A stretch of 64,000 bases of DNA. It comes from Mixta gaviniae (GTDB taxonomy: Bacteria; Pseudomonadota; Gammaproteobacteria; Enterobacterales; Enterobacteriaceae). Below are positions 1 to 7,776 of the stretch, in pieces (the stretch's first letter is position 1; each line of letters opens with the position of its first letter). Made by a program: the position numbers and the translations under genes. The stretch is taken from assembly GCF_002953195.1 (NCBI RefSeq), contig NZ_CP026377.1, positions 434,001-498,000 on the forward strand. The letters run 5' to 3'. The notes under the pieces were generated by a model. That model was not told the DNA's origin, searched no databases, and saw nothing but the letters and a program-made list of their open reading frames with translations.

Positions 1-2484
1 ACGATGCTGTCCGCGCTCTTCCACCATCTGTACCAGCGGATCGCGCTGCGGGCTATTGATAAAGTGCGCGAAGCGCGCCTGGCGTTCAGGCTGATCGAGC
101 GTTGCCTGCCATTCGCATACCACGCGGCTGCGCAGCTGCGTCATTTCCGCTTCCAGCTGATCGTTGATGCCCAGCTTGTCGTCGATAATGATGCTGCGCA
201 CATAATCGATGCCGCCTTCCAGGCTTTCCAGCCACAGGGAGGTGCGCTGCAGTTTATCGGCGGTGCGGATGTAGAACATCATAAAGCGGTCGAGATAGCG
301 CACCAGCGTCTCTTTATCGAGATCGGCCGCCAGCAGGTCGGCATGGCGTGGTTTCATGCCGCCGTTACCGCAAACGTAGAGGTTCCAGCCTTTATCGGTG
401 GCGATGATGCCGACATCTTTGCCCTGTGCTTCGGCGCATTCACGCGTACAGCCGGAGACGCCGAACTTCATTTTGTGCGGCGTGCGGATGCCTTTATAGC
501 GGTTTTCCAGCTCAATACCGAAGCCGAGGCTGTCGCCGACGCCGTAGCGGCACCAGGTGCTGCCGATACAGGTTTTCGCCATACGCAGCGCTTTGGCGTA
601 GGCATGACCGGTTTCAAAGCCCGCCGCGATCAGCTGGCGCCAGATGGCCGGCAGGTCATCTTTCTGTGCGCCGAACAGGCCGATGCGCTGCGAGCCGGTG
701 ATTTTGGTGTACAGGTTATACTGGCGCGCGATCTGCCCGATGGCCACCAGCCCTTCGGGGCTGATCTCGCCGCCGGCGGAGCGCGGGATCACTGAATAGG
801 TGCCGTCTTTCTGGATATTGCCAAGGAAATTGTCGTTGCTGTCCTGCAGCGGCGTATGCTGCGGCTTCAGCACATAGTCGTTCCAGCAGGAGGCGAGCAG
901 GGAGCCGACGGTCGGTTTACACACTTCGCAGCCGTAGCCCTGGCCATATTTGCGCAGCAGCTCGTCGAAGCTCTTAATGCCTTCCACGCGGATCAGATGG
1001 TAAAGCTCCTGACGCGACCAGGCGAAATGCTCGCACAGGTGGTTGTTGACTTCGATGCCCTGGCGGCTCAGCTCGGCGTTCAGCACCTGCGTGATCAGCG
1101 GGACGCAGCCGCCGCAGCCGGTGCCGGCGCGGGTTTCGGTTTTAATCGCGGCGACGGTATGACAGCCTTTCGCCACCGCCTGAATGATATCGCCTTTTGA
1201 TACGTCAAAGCAGGAGCAGATCTGCGCGCTGTCCGGCAGCGATTCAACGCCCAGCGCCGGTTTTTCACCGCCGGCGTGGGAAGGCAGGATCAGACTGTCA
1301 GGATGTTCCGGCAGCTTAATCTGGTTCAGCACCAGCTGCAGCAGCTGACCGTAGTCGCTGGTGTCGCCGACCAGCACCGCGCCCAGCAAATACTGGTTAT
1401 CGGGGCTGACGACCAGACGTTTATAGACGCCGCTCTGCTCATTAAGATAAACATAGCTACGCGCGCCCGGCGTGCGGCCATGTGCATCGCCGATGCCGCC
1501 GACGTCCACGCCCAGCAGCTTCAGCTTGGCGCTCATGTCCGCGCCGCTGAAGCGGTTGTCGCGCCCCAGCAGATGATCGCTGGCGACCTGCGCCATTTTG
1601 TAGCCCGGCGCCACCAGGCCGAAAATTTTCTCATTCCAGGCGGCGCATTCGCCGATAGCGTAGATATCCGGGTCGGCGCTCTGGCAGACATCGTTGATCT
1701 GGATGCCGCCGCGCGGGCCTACCGGCAGATCGCACTGGCGGGCCAGCTTGTCCTGCGCGCGGATGCCGGTGGAGAAGACGATAAAGTCGACGTCGAGGCT
1801 GGTGCCGTCGGCAAATTCCAGCGTTTTGCCAACCGCATGATGCGCAATGTTCTGTGTATTTTTGCTGGTATGAACCCGCACGCCCATCTGCTCGATTTTC
1901 TGGCGCAGCTGGTTGCCACCCTGTACGTCCAGCTGTTCAGCCATCAATACCGGCGCGAACTCGATGACGTGGGTTTCCACGCCGAGGTTTTTCAACGCGC
2001 CTGCCGCTTCCAGCCCCAGCAGGCCGCCGCCGATCACCGCGCCGCTTTTGCTGCGGCGCGCGCACTCTTCAATCGCGTTCAGATCTTCAATGGTGCGGTA
2101 GACGAAGCAGTCCGGGCCGTCAGAGCCTTTGATCGGCGGGATCCACGGATAGGAGCCGGTAGCGAGGATCAGTTTGTCATACTGCACCGCGCGGCCGCTG
2201 CTGGAGTGGATCACTTTTTCCTTGCGGTTAAGGGTGATCGCCCGCTCGCCGAGCAGCACGTGAACGCCATGTTTTTCATAATAGCCTTCGCGCACCAGCG
2301 AGAGCTCTTCAGCGGTATGGTGGGAAAAGTATGCGGAGAGATGGACGCGGTCATAAGCCACACGCGGTTCTTCACAGAAGACGGTAATGTCGAACTGGCC
2401 CGGTTCGGCTTTATCGATCAGTTCCTCAATGAAGCGGTGGCCAACCATGCCATTACCAATGATGGCGAGTTTGACAATGCTCAT
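1..2484 (-). CDS. nirB: NADH-dependent nitrite reductase large subunit, 3' end cut by window edge
   Basis: Cytoplasmic siroheme enzyme that reduces nitrite to ammonia with NADH during anaerobic growth. 828 codons are visible from the ATG at 2484; the E. coli protein has about 847, so some 20 C-terminal residues lie outside. An FAD-binding glycine motif (GNGMVG) opens the protein and a second dinucleotide motif (GGGLLG) lies near residue 150. Four Cys of the BFD-like [2Fe-2S] domain are at about 423, 425, 457 and 460. The siroheme/4Fe-4S Cys pairs follow CX5C (639, 645) and CX3C (679, 683), so all cofactor ligands are intact. nirD would be expected just left of the window. The reading frame is open to the left edge. 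Confidence 0.97.
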   Translation of the reverse strand, partial: MSIVKLAIIGNGMVGHRFIEELIDKAEPGQFDITVFCEEPRVAYDRVHLSAYFSHHTAEELSLVREGYYEKHGVHVLLGERAITLNRKEKVIHSSSGRAVQYDKLILATGSYPWIPPIKGSDGPDCFVYRTIEDLNAIEECARRSKSGAVIGGGLLGLEAAGALKNLGVETHVIEFAPVLMAEQLDVQGGNQLRQKIEQMGVRVHTSKNTQNIAHHAVGKTLEFADGTSLDVDFIVFSTGIRAQDKLARQCDLPVGPRGGIQINDVCQSADPDIYAIGECAAWNEKIFGLVAPGYKMAQVASDHLLGRDNRFSGADMSAKLKLLGVDVGGIGDAHGRTPGARSYVYLNEQSGVYKRLVVSPDNQYLLGAVLVGDTSDYGQLLQLVLNQIKLPEHPDSLILPSHAGGEKPALGVESLPDSAQICSCFDVSKGDIIQAVAKGCHTVAAIKTETRAGTGCGGCVPLITQVLNAELSRQGIEVNNHLCEHFAWSRQELYHLIRVEGIKSFDELLRKYGQGYGCEVCKPTVGSLLASCWNDYVLKPQHTPLQDSNDNFLGNIQKDGTYSVIPRSAGGEISPEGLVAIGQIARQYNLYTKITGSQRIGLFGAQKDDLPAIWRQLIAAGFETGHAYAKALRMAKTCIGSTWCRYGVGDSLGFGIELENRYKGIRTPHKMKFGVSGCTRECAEAQGKDVGIIATDKGWNLYVCGNGGMKPRHADLLAADLDKETLVRYLDRFMMFYIRTADKLQRTSLWLESLEGGIDYVRSIIIDDKLGINDQLEAEMTQLRSRVVCEWQATLDQPERQARFAHFINSPQRDPLVQMVEERGQHR

Positions 2485-2506
2485 TTTTGCCTCAAATTTG
2501 ATCTAA

Positions 2507-2584
2507 TTGGGGCAACAATAGCGCGATTGTTAGCAAGCTTATTGATGTGCGTCAATTGACGCGCAAAATACTCCTTTGGTGGTA
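2507..2584 (-). promoter_or_regulatory. nirB promoter with FNR and NarL/NarP sites
   Basis: On the minus strand a -10 hexamer TATTGT lies at 2515-2520. An FNR box, TTGAT-N4-GTCAA, lies at 2542-2555 and differs from the consensus at one base. A 7-2-7 NarL/NarP site, TACTCCT-N2-GGTGGTA, lies at 2569-2584. The two site centres are 28 bp apart, exactly the spacing of -41.5 and -69.5 at E. coli nirB, which puts the start point near 2507. The inferred control is activation without oxygen when nitrate or nitrite is present. Confidence 0.85.
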
Positions 2585-2711
2585 TATTGTTGATTTGCGG
2601 AGTATTTTATTAACTCAAAGAGTATCCGCTACTTAGCGCAAAGTGCAACTTTCTTCCGCTGCGCTAAATCGTGTTAGCCTGATTTCAGCCTTCTAATACT
2701 AAGGAGCCGAT

Positions 2712-4004
2712 ATGGCAGCCAGTGAACTGCGCAGCATAAACCATTTGCGTTTGCCGGGGCGAGACGGCCTGTGGCAAATCACCATCGCCAACGGCAAGAT
2801 CGCCCGTATAGCGCCGCAGTCCGCGCGCGTTGAGGGCGATGAAACGGCGCTGGACGCCGAAGGCGGCATCGCCTGGCCGCCCTTTGTCGAGCCGCATATT
2901 CATCTGGATACCACGCAAACCGCCGGCGAACCGGCGTGGAATCAGTCAGGCACGCTGTTTGAAGGCATTGAACGCTGGGCCGAGCGTAAGGCGCAGCTAA
3001 CCGTCGAGGACGTAAAACAGCGCGCGAGACAAACCCTGAAATGGCAGATTGCCCAGGGCGTGCAGTATGTACGCACCCATGTCGATGTCTCCGATCCCAG
3101 TCTGGTCGCGCTGCGGGCACTGCTGGCGCTGAAACAGGAGATGGCGCCCTGGATCACCCTGCAGCTGGTCGCTTTCCCGCAGGAGGGCATCCTCTCCTAC
3201 CCCGACGGCGCGGCGCTGCTGGAAGAGGCGCTGCGGCTGGGCGCCGACGTGGTCGGCGCTATCCCGCACTATGAGTTTACCCGTGAGTATGGCGTGGAAT
3301 CGCTGCATATCGCCTTCGCGCTGGCGCAGAAGTATCAGCGCCAGGTCGACGTACACTGCGACGAGATCGATGATGAGCAGTCGCGCTTTGTGGAAACCGT
3401 AGCAGCGCTGGCGCATCGGGAAAAGATGGGCGCGCGCGTCACCGCCAGCCATACGACGGCGATGCACTCCTATAACGGCGCTTATACGTCGCGCCTGTTT
3501 CGGCTGCTAACACTCTCCGGCATCAACTTTGTCGCTAACCCGCTGGTTAATATTCATCTGCAGGGGCGCTTCGACGACTATCCGAAGCGGCGCGGCGTGA
3601 CGCGCGTCAAAGAGATGCTGGCGGCGGGGGTAAATGTCTGTTTCGGCCATGATGACGTGTTCGATCCCTGGTATCCGCTCGGCACCGCCAGCATGCTGCA
3701 GGTGCTGCATATGGGGCTGCATGTCTGTCAGCTGATGGGCTATGAGCAGATCGACCACGGGTTAAACCTGGTGACACACCATAGCGCGAAAACGCTGCAG
3801 CTGGAGGATTACGGCATTCAGGTCGGCAACAGCGCCAACCTGATGATCCTGCCGGCGGAGAGCGGTTTTGATGCGGTGCGGCGTCAGGTCACCGCACGCT
3901 ACTCGGTGCGCCAGGGCAGCGTTATCGCCGCCACCGAGCCGGCGCGGACGCAGATTTGGCTGCCGGAAGCGGAAAAGGTCGATTTCCGGCGTGCCGCGCG
4001 TTAA
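2712..4004 (+). CDS. codA: cytosine deaminase
   Basis: Hydrolyses cytosine to uracil and ammonia in the cytoplasm for pyrimidine salvage. The 430 residues compare with 427 in E. coli CodA, and the amidohydrolase metal site is complete: His62 and His64 (PHIHLD), His215 and Glu218 (VHCDE), His247 (SHTTAMH) and Asp314 (GHDD). The start is set by a strong AAGGAG five bases upstream of the ATG. No codB-type permease is adjacent, unlike the E. coli codBA operon, so the gene stands alone between nirB (divergent) and a receptor/binding-protein unit (convergent). Its position here is not part of the E. coli gene order, so it was probably inserted in this lineage. Confidence 0.94.
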   Translation: MAASELRSINHLRLPGRDGLWQITIANGKIARIAPQSARVEGDETALDAEGGIAWPPFVEPHIHLDTTQTAGEPAWNQSGTLFEGIERWAERKAQLTVEDVKQRARQTLKWQIAQGVQYVRTHVDVSDPSLVALRALLALKQEMAPWITLQLVAFPQEGILSYPDGAALLEEALRLGADVVGAIPHYEFTREYGVESLHIAFALAQKYQRQVDVHCDEIDDEQSRFVETVAALAHREKMGARVTASHTTAMHSYNGAYTSRLFRLLTLSGINFVANPLVNIHLQGRFDDYPKRRGVTRVKEMLAAGVNVCFGHDDVFDPWYPLGTASMLQVLHMGLHVCQLMGYEQIDHGLNLVTHHSAKTLQLEDYGIQVGNSANLMILPAESGFDAVRRQVTARYSVRQGSVIAATEPARTQIWLPEAEKVDFRRAAR

Positions 4005-4102
4005 AGCGCCCCGCAACAGCACCGACGACCCGCGCGTTAAAGCGCCCCGCAACAGTACTGTCGCCCCGCGAATCAAAGCACTCAGCCGCGGCTCCGGCGG
4101 CA
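3995..4102. repeat. 36-bp tandem repeat, about three copies, spanning the codA stop
   Basis: Copy 1 (3995-4030) and copy 2 (4031-4066) share their first 25 bases exactly and 32 of 36 overall. A third, degraded copy follows at 4067-4102. The codA stop codon lies inside copy 1. Because 36 is a multiple of three, the array reads as a 12-residue repeat in a different plus-strand frame, but no start site supports translation there. Function unknown. Confidence 0.75.
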
Positions 4103-4158
4103 ATTCACGTGTTTGAATGTTTCGCAACGGCGGCGGCGTGGTGGGATAAGGCCGGTTT

Positions 4159-4222
4159 CTGATATAAGCGACTTACGCCGGCGGCGGCGCGCGGTGGGTT
4201 TATCCGCGCTTCTTTATATCAG
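4159..4222. repeat. spaced inverted repeat between convergent codA and the binding-protein gene
   Basis: CTGATATAA at 4159-4167 is mirrored by TTATATCAG at 4214-4222, with 46 bases between. The spacer and right flank also carry two near-identical GC-rich direct repeats around ACGCCGGCGGC. No U-run follows either arm, so a classical terminator is not evident. It may still end convergent transcripts, or be the footprint of a lost element. Confidence 0.4.
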
Positions 4223-4226
4223 ACGT

Positions 4227-5243
4227 TCACGCCGGCGGCAGCGCCTGCAAAATGCGCTGCGCTTCGGCGGCGGTCAGCGGATAGTCATAGAACTGCCGGT
4301 AAAATGCCCGGGTGGCCTCGATAAGATTCAGATCGGCGAACAGCGCCGGGTGTAGCCGCCTTGCTGCCCACTGGATCTGCAGCGCGACCTCGGTGCCGTA
4401 GCGATCCCAGGGAAACACGCCCGCCGGATCCTGCCACACGCGTTGCTGTTTAACCGCCGTGATGCTGCCGAACAGCGCTGCGTAGTCCGAATCCGCCAGG
4501 CTGCCGGCGCCGGCGCCGATGATAATCACATCCGGATCCCAGCGGATAACCTGCTCCGGCGAGATGGGCCGCATATTGCCCTTTATCGTTGCCGCCGCGT
4601 TGCGCCCGCCCGCCAGTGTGATCCAGCTGTCGATCAGCGTGTCGCGGCCGTCCACCTTAAGCGGATGGAGCGACTGGATATGCAGCACGCGTGGACGCTG
4701 ATCCTGCGCCAGCGCGCCGGTTTTAGCGCCAATGGCGGCGATCTGGCTATCAAGATAGCGGTTGTAGGCCGCCGCCCGCGTGCGCGCCTGCTGCGTGCCG
4801 ATCACGTCGGCGGTGGTCAACAGCGAACGCTTCATCGAGGCGAAATCATCGAACTGCATCGCCAGCACTGGCAGGCCCGCCAGACAATATGAATCCGCGT
4901 CCGGATCGTTGGCCGGGACGAAAACCGCATCCACCTGCCGCGCCACCAGCGCCTCGCTGGAGAAGGTTTTGCCATGGGCCTGCAGCGCCCGGTTAAGCGA
5001 CGGCTGCACTTTAAACATCCACGGACGATCCGCCGGATGGTTCACCGTGGCGACGATACGGTCGCCCGCGCCGAGGGTCATCAGCAGCGAATGGTGCGCG
5101 TACCAGGCATCGGCGATATGAGTCGCCGGCCCGGCCAGCGCGACAGGTTTACCGCTGTCATCCGTCACGGTTTGCGCCGCGCCGGCGTGGCTTAGCAGCA
5201 ACAGCGACAGCGCGGCGCTCAGCTGGCGCAGCAGGGTTCTCAT
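4227..5243 (-). CDS. periplasmic iron/metal-complex binding protein, FecB/BtuF-like, without permease partners
   Basis: 338 residues. A signal peptide (RQLSAALSLLLLSHAGAAQ) is cleaved at about residue 23. The rest looks like a type III (TroA/FecB/BtuF) substrate-binding fold, with two lobes joined by a long helix near residues 145-175 and the typical segment WDPDVIIIGAG in the second lobe. Proteins of this family hand ferric siderophores, heme or corrinoids to an inner-membrane ABC importer. It starts 14 bp after the stop of the upstream TonB-dependent receptor, so the two are almost certainly cotranscribed. No permease or ATPase gene follows, so uptake would have to use an importer encoded elsewhere. 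The ligand cannot be read from the sequence. Confidence 0.8.
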   Translation of the reverse strand: MRTLLRQLSAALSLLLLSHAGAAQTVTDDSGKPVALAGPATHIADAWYAHHSLLMTLGAGDRIVATVNHPADRPWMFKVQPSLNRALQAHGKTFSSEALVARQVDAVFVPANDPDADSYCLAGLPVLAMQFDDFASMKRSLLTTADVIGTQQARTRAAAYNRYLDSQIAAIGAKTGALAQDQRPRVLHIQSLHPLKVDGRDTLIDSWITLAGGRNAAATIKGNMRPISPEQVIRWDPDVIIIGAGAGSLADSDYAALFGSITAVKQQRVWQDPAGVFPWDRYGTEVALQIQWAARRLHPALFADLNLIEATRAFYRQFYDYPLTAAEAQRILQALPPA

Positions 5244-5257
5244 TGTTTAGCTCCCGA

Positions 5258-7378
5258 TCAGAAATTGAGTTGCATGGAGATTTGCGCCATACGCGGCTCG
5301 CCCAGCTGTGCGCTGGCATAACCGGCGCCGCTATAGCCGTTAAGGCCGCCGGGCACGATATTGGTCCAGTAGTGGCGGTTGGTCAGGTTGGTGATGTCCA
5401 GACGGAAGGTGGCGGCGGTGTTGAACAGCCGGGTTTGGTAGGCCGCACCCGCATCCAGCGTGGTGTAGCCGCTGACCCAGCCTTCATTCTGGTTATCGGT
5501 GGCGCGGCGCCCCACGTAGCGCATGCCGCCGTGAATATCGACGCCGCTCAGCATCGGCAAATCGTACGCGGCGAACAGGCTGGCGGTGTAGCGGGGCAGG
5601 CCGACGATCTGCTTATTCTCTGTCTGCGCGCTGGCGGTGCTGAGCAGGCGCGGATCGAGCCAGCTCATACCGCCATAGAGATGCAGACGATCGCTGAGAT
5701 CGCCGTCCGCCATCAGCTCCAGACCGCGGTTGCGCTGCTCGCCGTCCACCGCGTAGTCGCCACTGGCGTTGGTATAGGCGAAGGGGCGCTTGATCTGGAA
5801 TAGCGCGGCGGTCAACAGCAGTTTATTGACCGCCAGTTTGCTGCCGATCTCCACCTGACGGCTGCGGTACGGCGCCAGCATCGTACCTGCGTTATTGGCG
5901 GCGGCGGGCGCGGTGTCGCCCTGCTGCAGGCTATCGGCGTAGCTGACGTAGAGCGTCAGCGGATCGACCGGCTTCCAGCTCAGGCTGGCCGAACCGCTAA
6001 AGCCGTGGTCAGAGGCGCGGCTGCTGCGGCTACCGTTTTTCGCATAGTTGGATGCGCTAAGCAGGCTTTCGCTGCCCGCCAGCAGCAGGCTCCAGCGCGG
6101 CGAAAATATCAGGTTGTCGCTCAGCAGGAACGCGTGCTGGGTGGCGGTGGCGGAGTGGTAGCGACGGGTGAAGTCGGGGTAGTCCGGGCGGCCGAAGGCC
6201 TGTGGATCATCCAGCGAGGCGCTGCCCAATGTCGTGGTGGCGCCCTGCAGCGGATTGAGGTTTTTCCAGACGAAGCCGCGCACGCCGGTGGCGATCTGCT
6301 GCCTTAGCCAGCCGTTTTCCACTTCGCCGTTCAGGTTCGCCATATAGCTGTTAATGGTAAAACGGCTGGCGGTCGCTGAAGAGGTGGTGGTGGTGTAATG
6401 ACCGCGATTGTCGGTAAAGGTGTTGGTCACCGCCGTGGATTCGCGATCGGCGATTTGACGCAGCACGCCCGCTTCGCCCTGCCAGTTGCCGTCAACGTCA
6501 TGTTTGAGATGCAGGCTGGCCGTCAGCGTATGGTTATCGTTGCCGGCGTAGGCCTGGCCAAGATGCGCGGTGGTCGGGTCGGGCGCGACGGGAAAGCGCA
6601 GCCCCTTGCCGAGCGCGAATTTGCCCGGCAGCCCTTTCTCATAAAAGTGGTAGTAACTAACGTTGCTCTCCAGCACCGTCCGATCTGTCAGGGTGGCATC
6701 AAGCGCCAGACTGAAAAGCTGGCGGCGTTTCTTGCTCTCCCTGACGTAGCCCTCACCCTCGTCATCCAGCAGGTTGAGGCGATAGCGCAGCCGATCGTTG
6801 CTGTCCAGCGGGCCGCTGAAGTCGCCGGCCGCCAGATGGCTGAGGCCGGTGCCGCCGCCCAGCGTCAGGCTGCGCTGCGGCGTATCGCTGGCGCGCTTGC
6901 TGACGAAATTAAACAGCCCGGCGGGGTTGGCCGGGCCGTAGAGCGAACCGGCCAGTCCGTTCAGCACTTCGATATGATCGAACTGTTCAGCGGCGTAGTC
7001 GGTGGTGGAGACGACATTAAGGCCGTCAATCATGCTGTTTTGCACCACGCTGCCCTGCATGCCGCGCGTCTGCGGGCGGGCACCATCGCCCTGCACCGAC
7101 GGCATATAGCGATAGAGATCGCTGACGCTTTTGCGCTGTTGGCTTTTCATCAGCTGCGGTGAAAGGGTCTGTACTGCCCAGGGCGTGTTGCGGATCTCCT
7201 GCGAACCCGTATTGCCCAGCGTGGCGGTTTTATCCACGGACGATGGCGGCTGAGCGGGGGCGGCGGTTACGGTAAGAGCGGGTTGTTCGCCGACATTTTC
7301 CGTTGCCGAGGCGGCGGCCGTCAGCAGCAGCGCGCAGGCGGCGGCAGATTTTTTCAGGTTGGAACGTAGTGTGGACAT
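5258..7378 (-). CDS. TonB-dependent outer-membrane siderophore-type receptor
   Basis: Outer-membrane beta-barrel for energised uptake of a large metal chelate. 706 residues from the ATG at 7378, chosen because a purine-rich RBS (GGAAAAGAG) abuts it and a signal peptide (SAAACALLLTAAASA) follows at once; a longer TTG-started reading to 7420 is less likely. The plug domain spans about residues 50-150. The barrel follows, with siderophore-receptor motifs near residue 560 (ELMADGDLSDRLHLYGGMSW) and a terminal aromatic (QLNF) for barrel assembly. It leads a two-gene unit with the periplasmic binding protein. The ligand is unknown; a ferric or other metal chelate is the family expectation. Confidence 0.88.
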   Translation of the reverse strand: MSTLRSNLKKSAAACALLLTAAASATENVGEQPALTVTAAPAQPPSSVDKTATLGNTGSQEIRNTPWAVQTLSPQLMKSQQRKSVSDLYRYMPSVQGDGARPQTRGMQGSVVQNSMIDGLNVVSTTDYAAEQFDHIEVLNGLAGSLYGPANPAGLFNFVSKRASDTPQRSLTLGGGTGLSHLAAGDFSGPLDSNDRLRYRLNLLDDEGEGYVRESKKRRQLFSLALDATLTDRTVLESNVSYYHFYEKGLPGKFALGKGLRFPVAPDPTTAHLGQAYAGNDNHTLTASLHLKHDVDGNWQGEAGVLRQIADRESTAVTNTFTDNRGHYTTTTSSATASRFTINSYMANLNGEVENGWLRQQIATGVRGFVWKNLNPLQGATTTLGSASLDDPQAFGRPDYPDFTRRYHSATATQHAFLLSDNLIFSPRWSLLLAGSESLLSASNYAKNGSRSSRASDHGFSGSASLSWKPVDPLTLYVSYADSLQQGDTAPAAANNAGTMLAPYRSRQVEIGSKLAVNKLLLTAALFQIKRPFAYTNASGDYAVDGEQRNRGLELMADGDLSDRLHLYGGMSWLDPRLLSTASAQTENKQIVGLPRYTASLFAAYDLPMLSGVDIHGGMRYVGRRATDNQNEGWVSGYTTLDAGAAYQTRLFNTAATFRLDITNLTNRHYWTNIVPGGLNGYSGAGYASAQLGEPRMAQISMQLNF

Positions 7379-7424
7379 CTCTTTTCCAGCAGGACTCACG
7401 GAAGAGTCAGGGAGGGTCAATATT

Positions 7425-7450
7425 TCGTTATGTTGTGAATTATATAACGA
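7425..7450 (-). promoter_or_regulatory. receptor promoter with operator-like palindrome
   Basis: TCGTTAT at 7425-7431 and ATAACGA at 7444-7450 form an inverted repeat with a 12-bp spacer. On the minus strand a perfect -10 box TATAAT (7439-7444) lies inside it, so a protein bound there would block transcription of the receptor gene. The layout suits a metal-responsive repressor. The bases fit neither the 19-bp Fur consensus nor the contiguous Zur palindrome well. No good -35 hexamer is visible. Confidence 0.55.
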
Positions 7451-7521
7451 TGGGTGAAATTTACATAGCCTTTAGCGGCGTGCTGGTGCCGGGAGGGCAC
7501 AGCGAGCGTTATTGACGCGAC

Positions 7522-7719
7522 GAGGGAGCGCGGCAAAAGAGGGAGCGCGGCAAAAGAGGGAAAGCAGCAGAAAAAGGGAAAGCGGCAGAAAGAGGGACAG
7601 GAACAGGAAGAGGGAAAGCGGCAGAAAGAGAGACAGTAACAGGAAGAGGGAAAACGGCAGCAACAGGGAGAGCAGCAGCAAGAGGCAATGCGGTTGAAAG
7701 AGCAAAATCGAACAAAAGA
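7522..7719. repeat. purine-rich tandem repeat array, 17-bp then 36-bp units
   Basis: The plus strand here is almost pure purine with scattered C. Two identical 17-bp units at 7522-7538 and 7539-7555 begin GAGGGAGCGCGG. Then come about four 36-bp units, at 7576-7611, 7612-7647, 7648-7683 and 7684-7719; the first two differ at only two bases and later ones are more diverged. The array fills the gap between the tsgA terminator and the receptor promoter. All three minus-strand frames stay open simply because pyrimidine codons contain no stops, so these are not taken as genes. Confidence 0.8.
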
Positions 7720-7740
7720 AGGAGCGCAATAAGAAGAGGG

Positions 7741-7770
7741 AAAGCGGGCGAAACCGGCAGGTTTCGCCCG
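7741..7770 (-). terminator. tsgA intrinsic terminator
   Basis: An 11-bp perfect stem (CGGGCGAAACC at 7745-7755 with its complement at 7760-7770) and a four-base loop lie just after the tsgA stop. On the minus strand a pyrimidine-rich CTTTCCC stretch follows in place of a pure U-run. Confidence 0.75.
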
Positions 7771-7776
7771 GGGCAA

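Noticed and set aside
4..2559. Long plus-strand open frames opposite nirB (about 263, 114 and 427 codons)
   Set aside because: They are antisense shadows of the GC-rich nirB frame, with no family resemblance and no RBS; the minus-strand protein is a full NirB match.
3868..4116. Plus-strand frame with a [10 protein letters not shown] repeat
   Set aside because: It overlaps the codA 3' end in another frame and extends only through the tandem DNA repeat; no RBS.
7421..7460. Zur or Fur box at the receptor promoter
   Set aside because: Alignment with either consensus is poor: the arms are separated by 12 bp rather than contiguous, and few Fur positions match. It is kept only as an unassigned palindrome.
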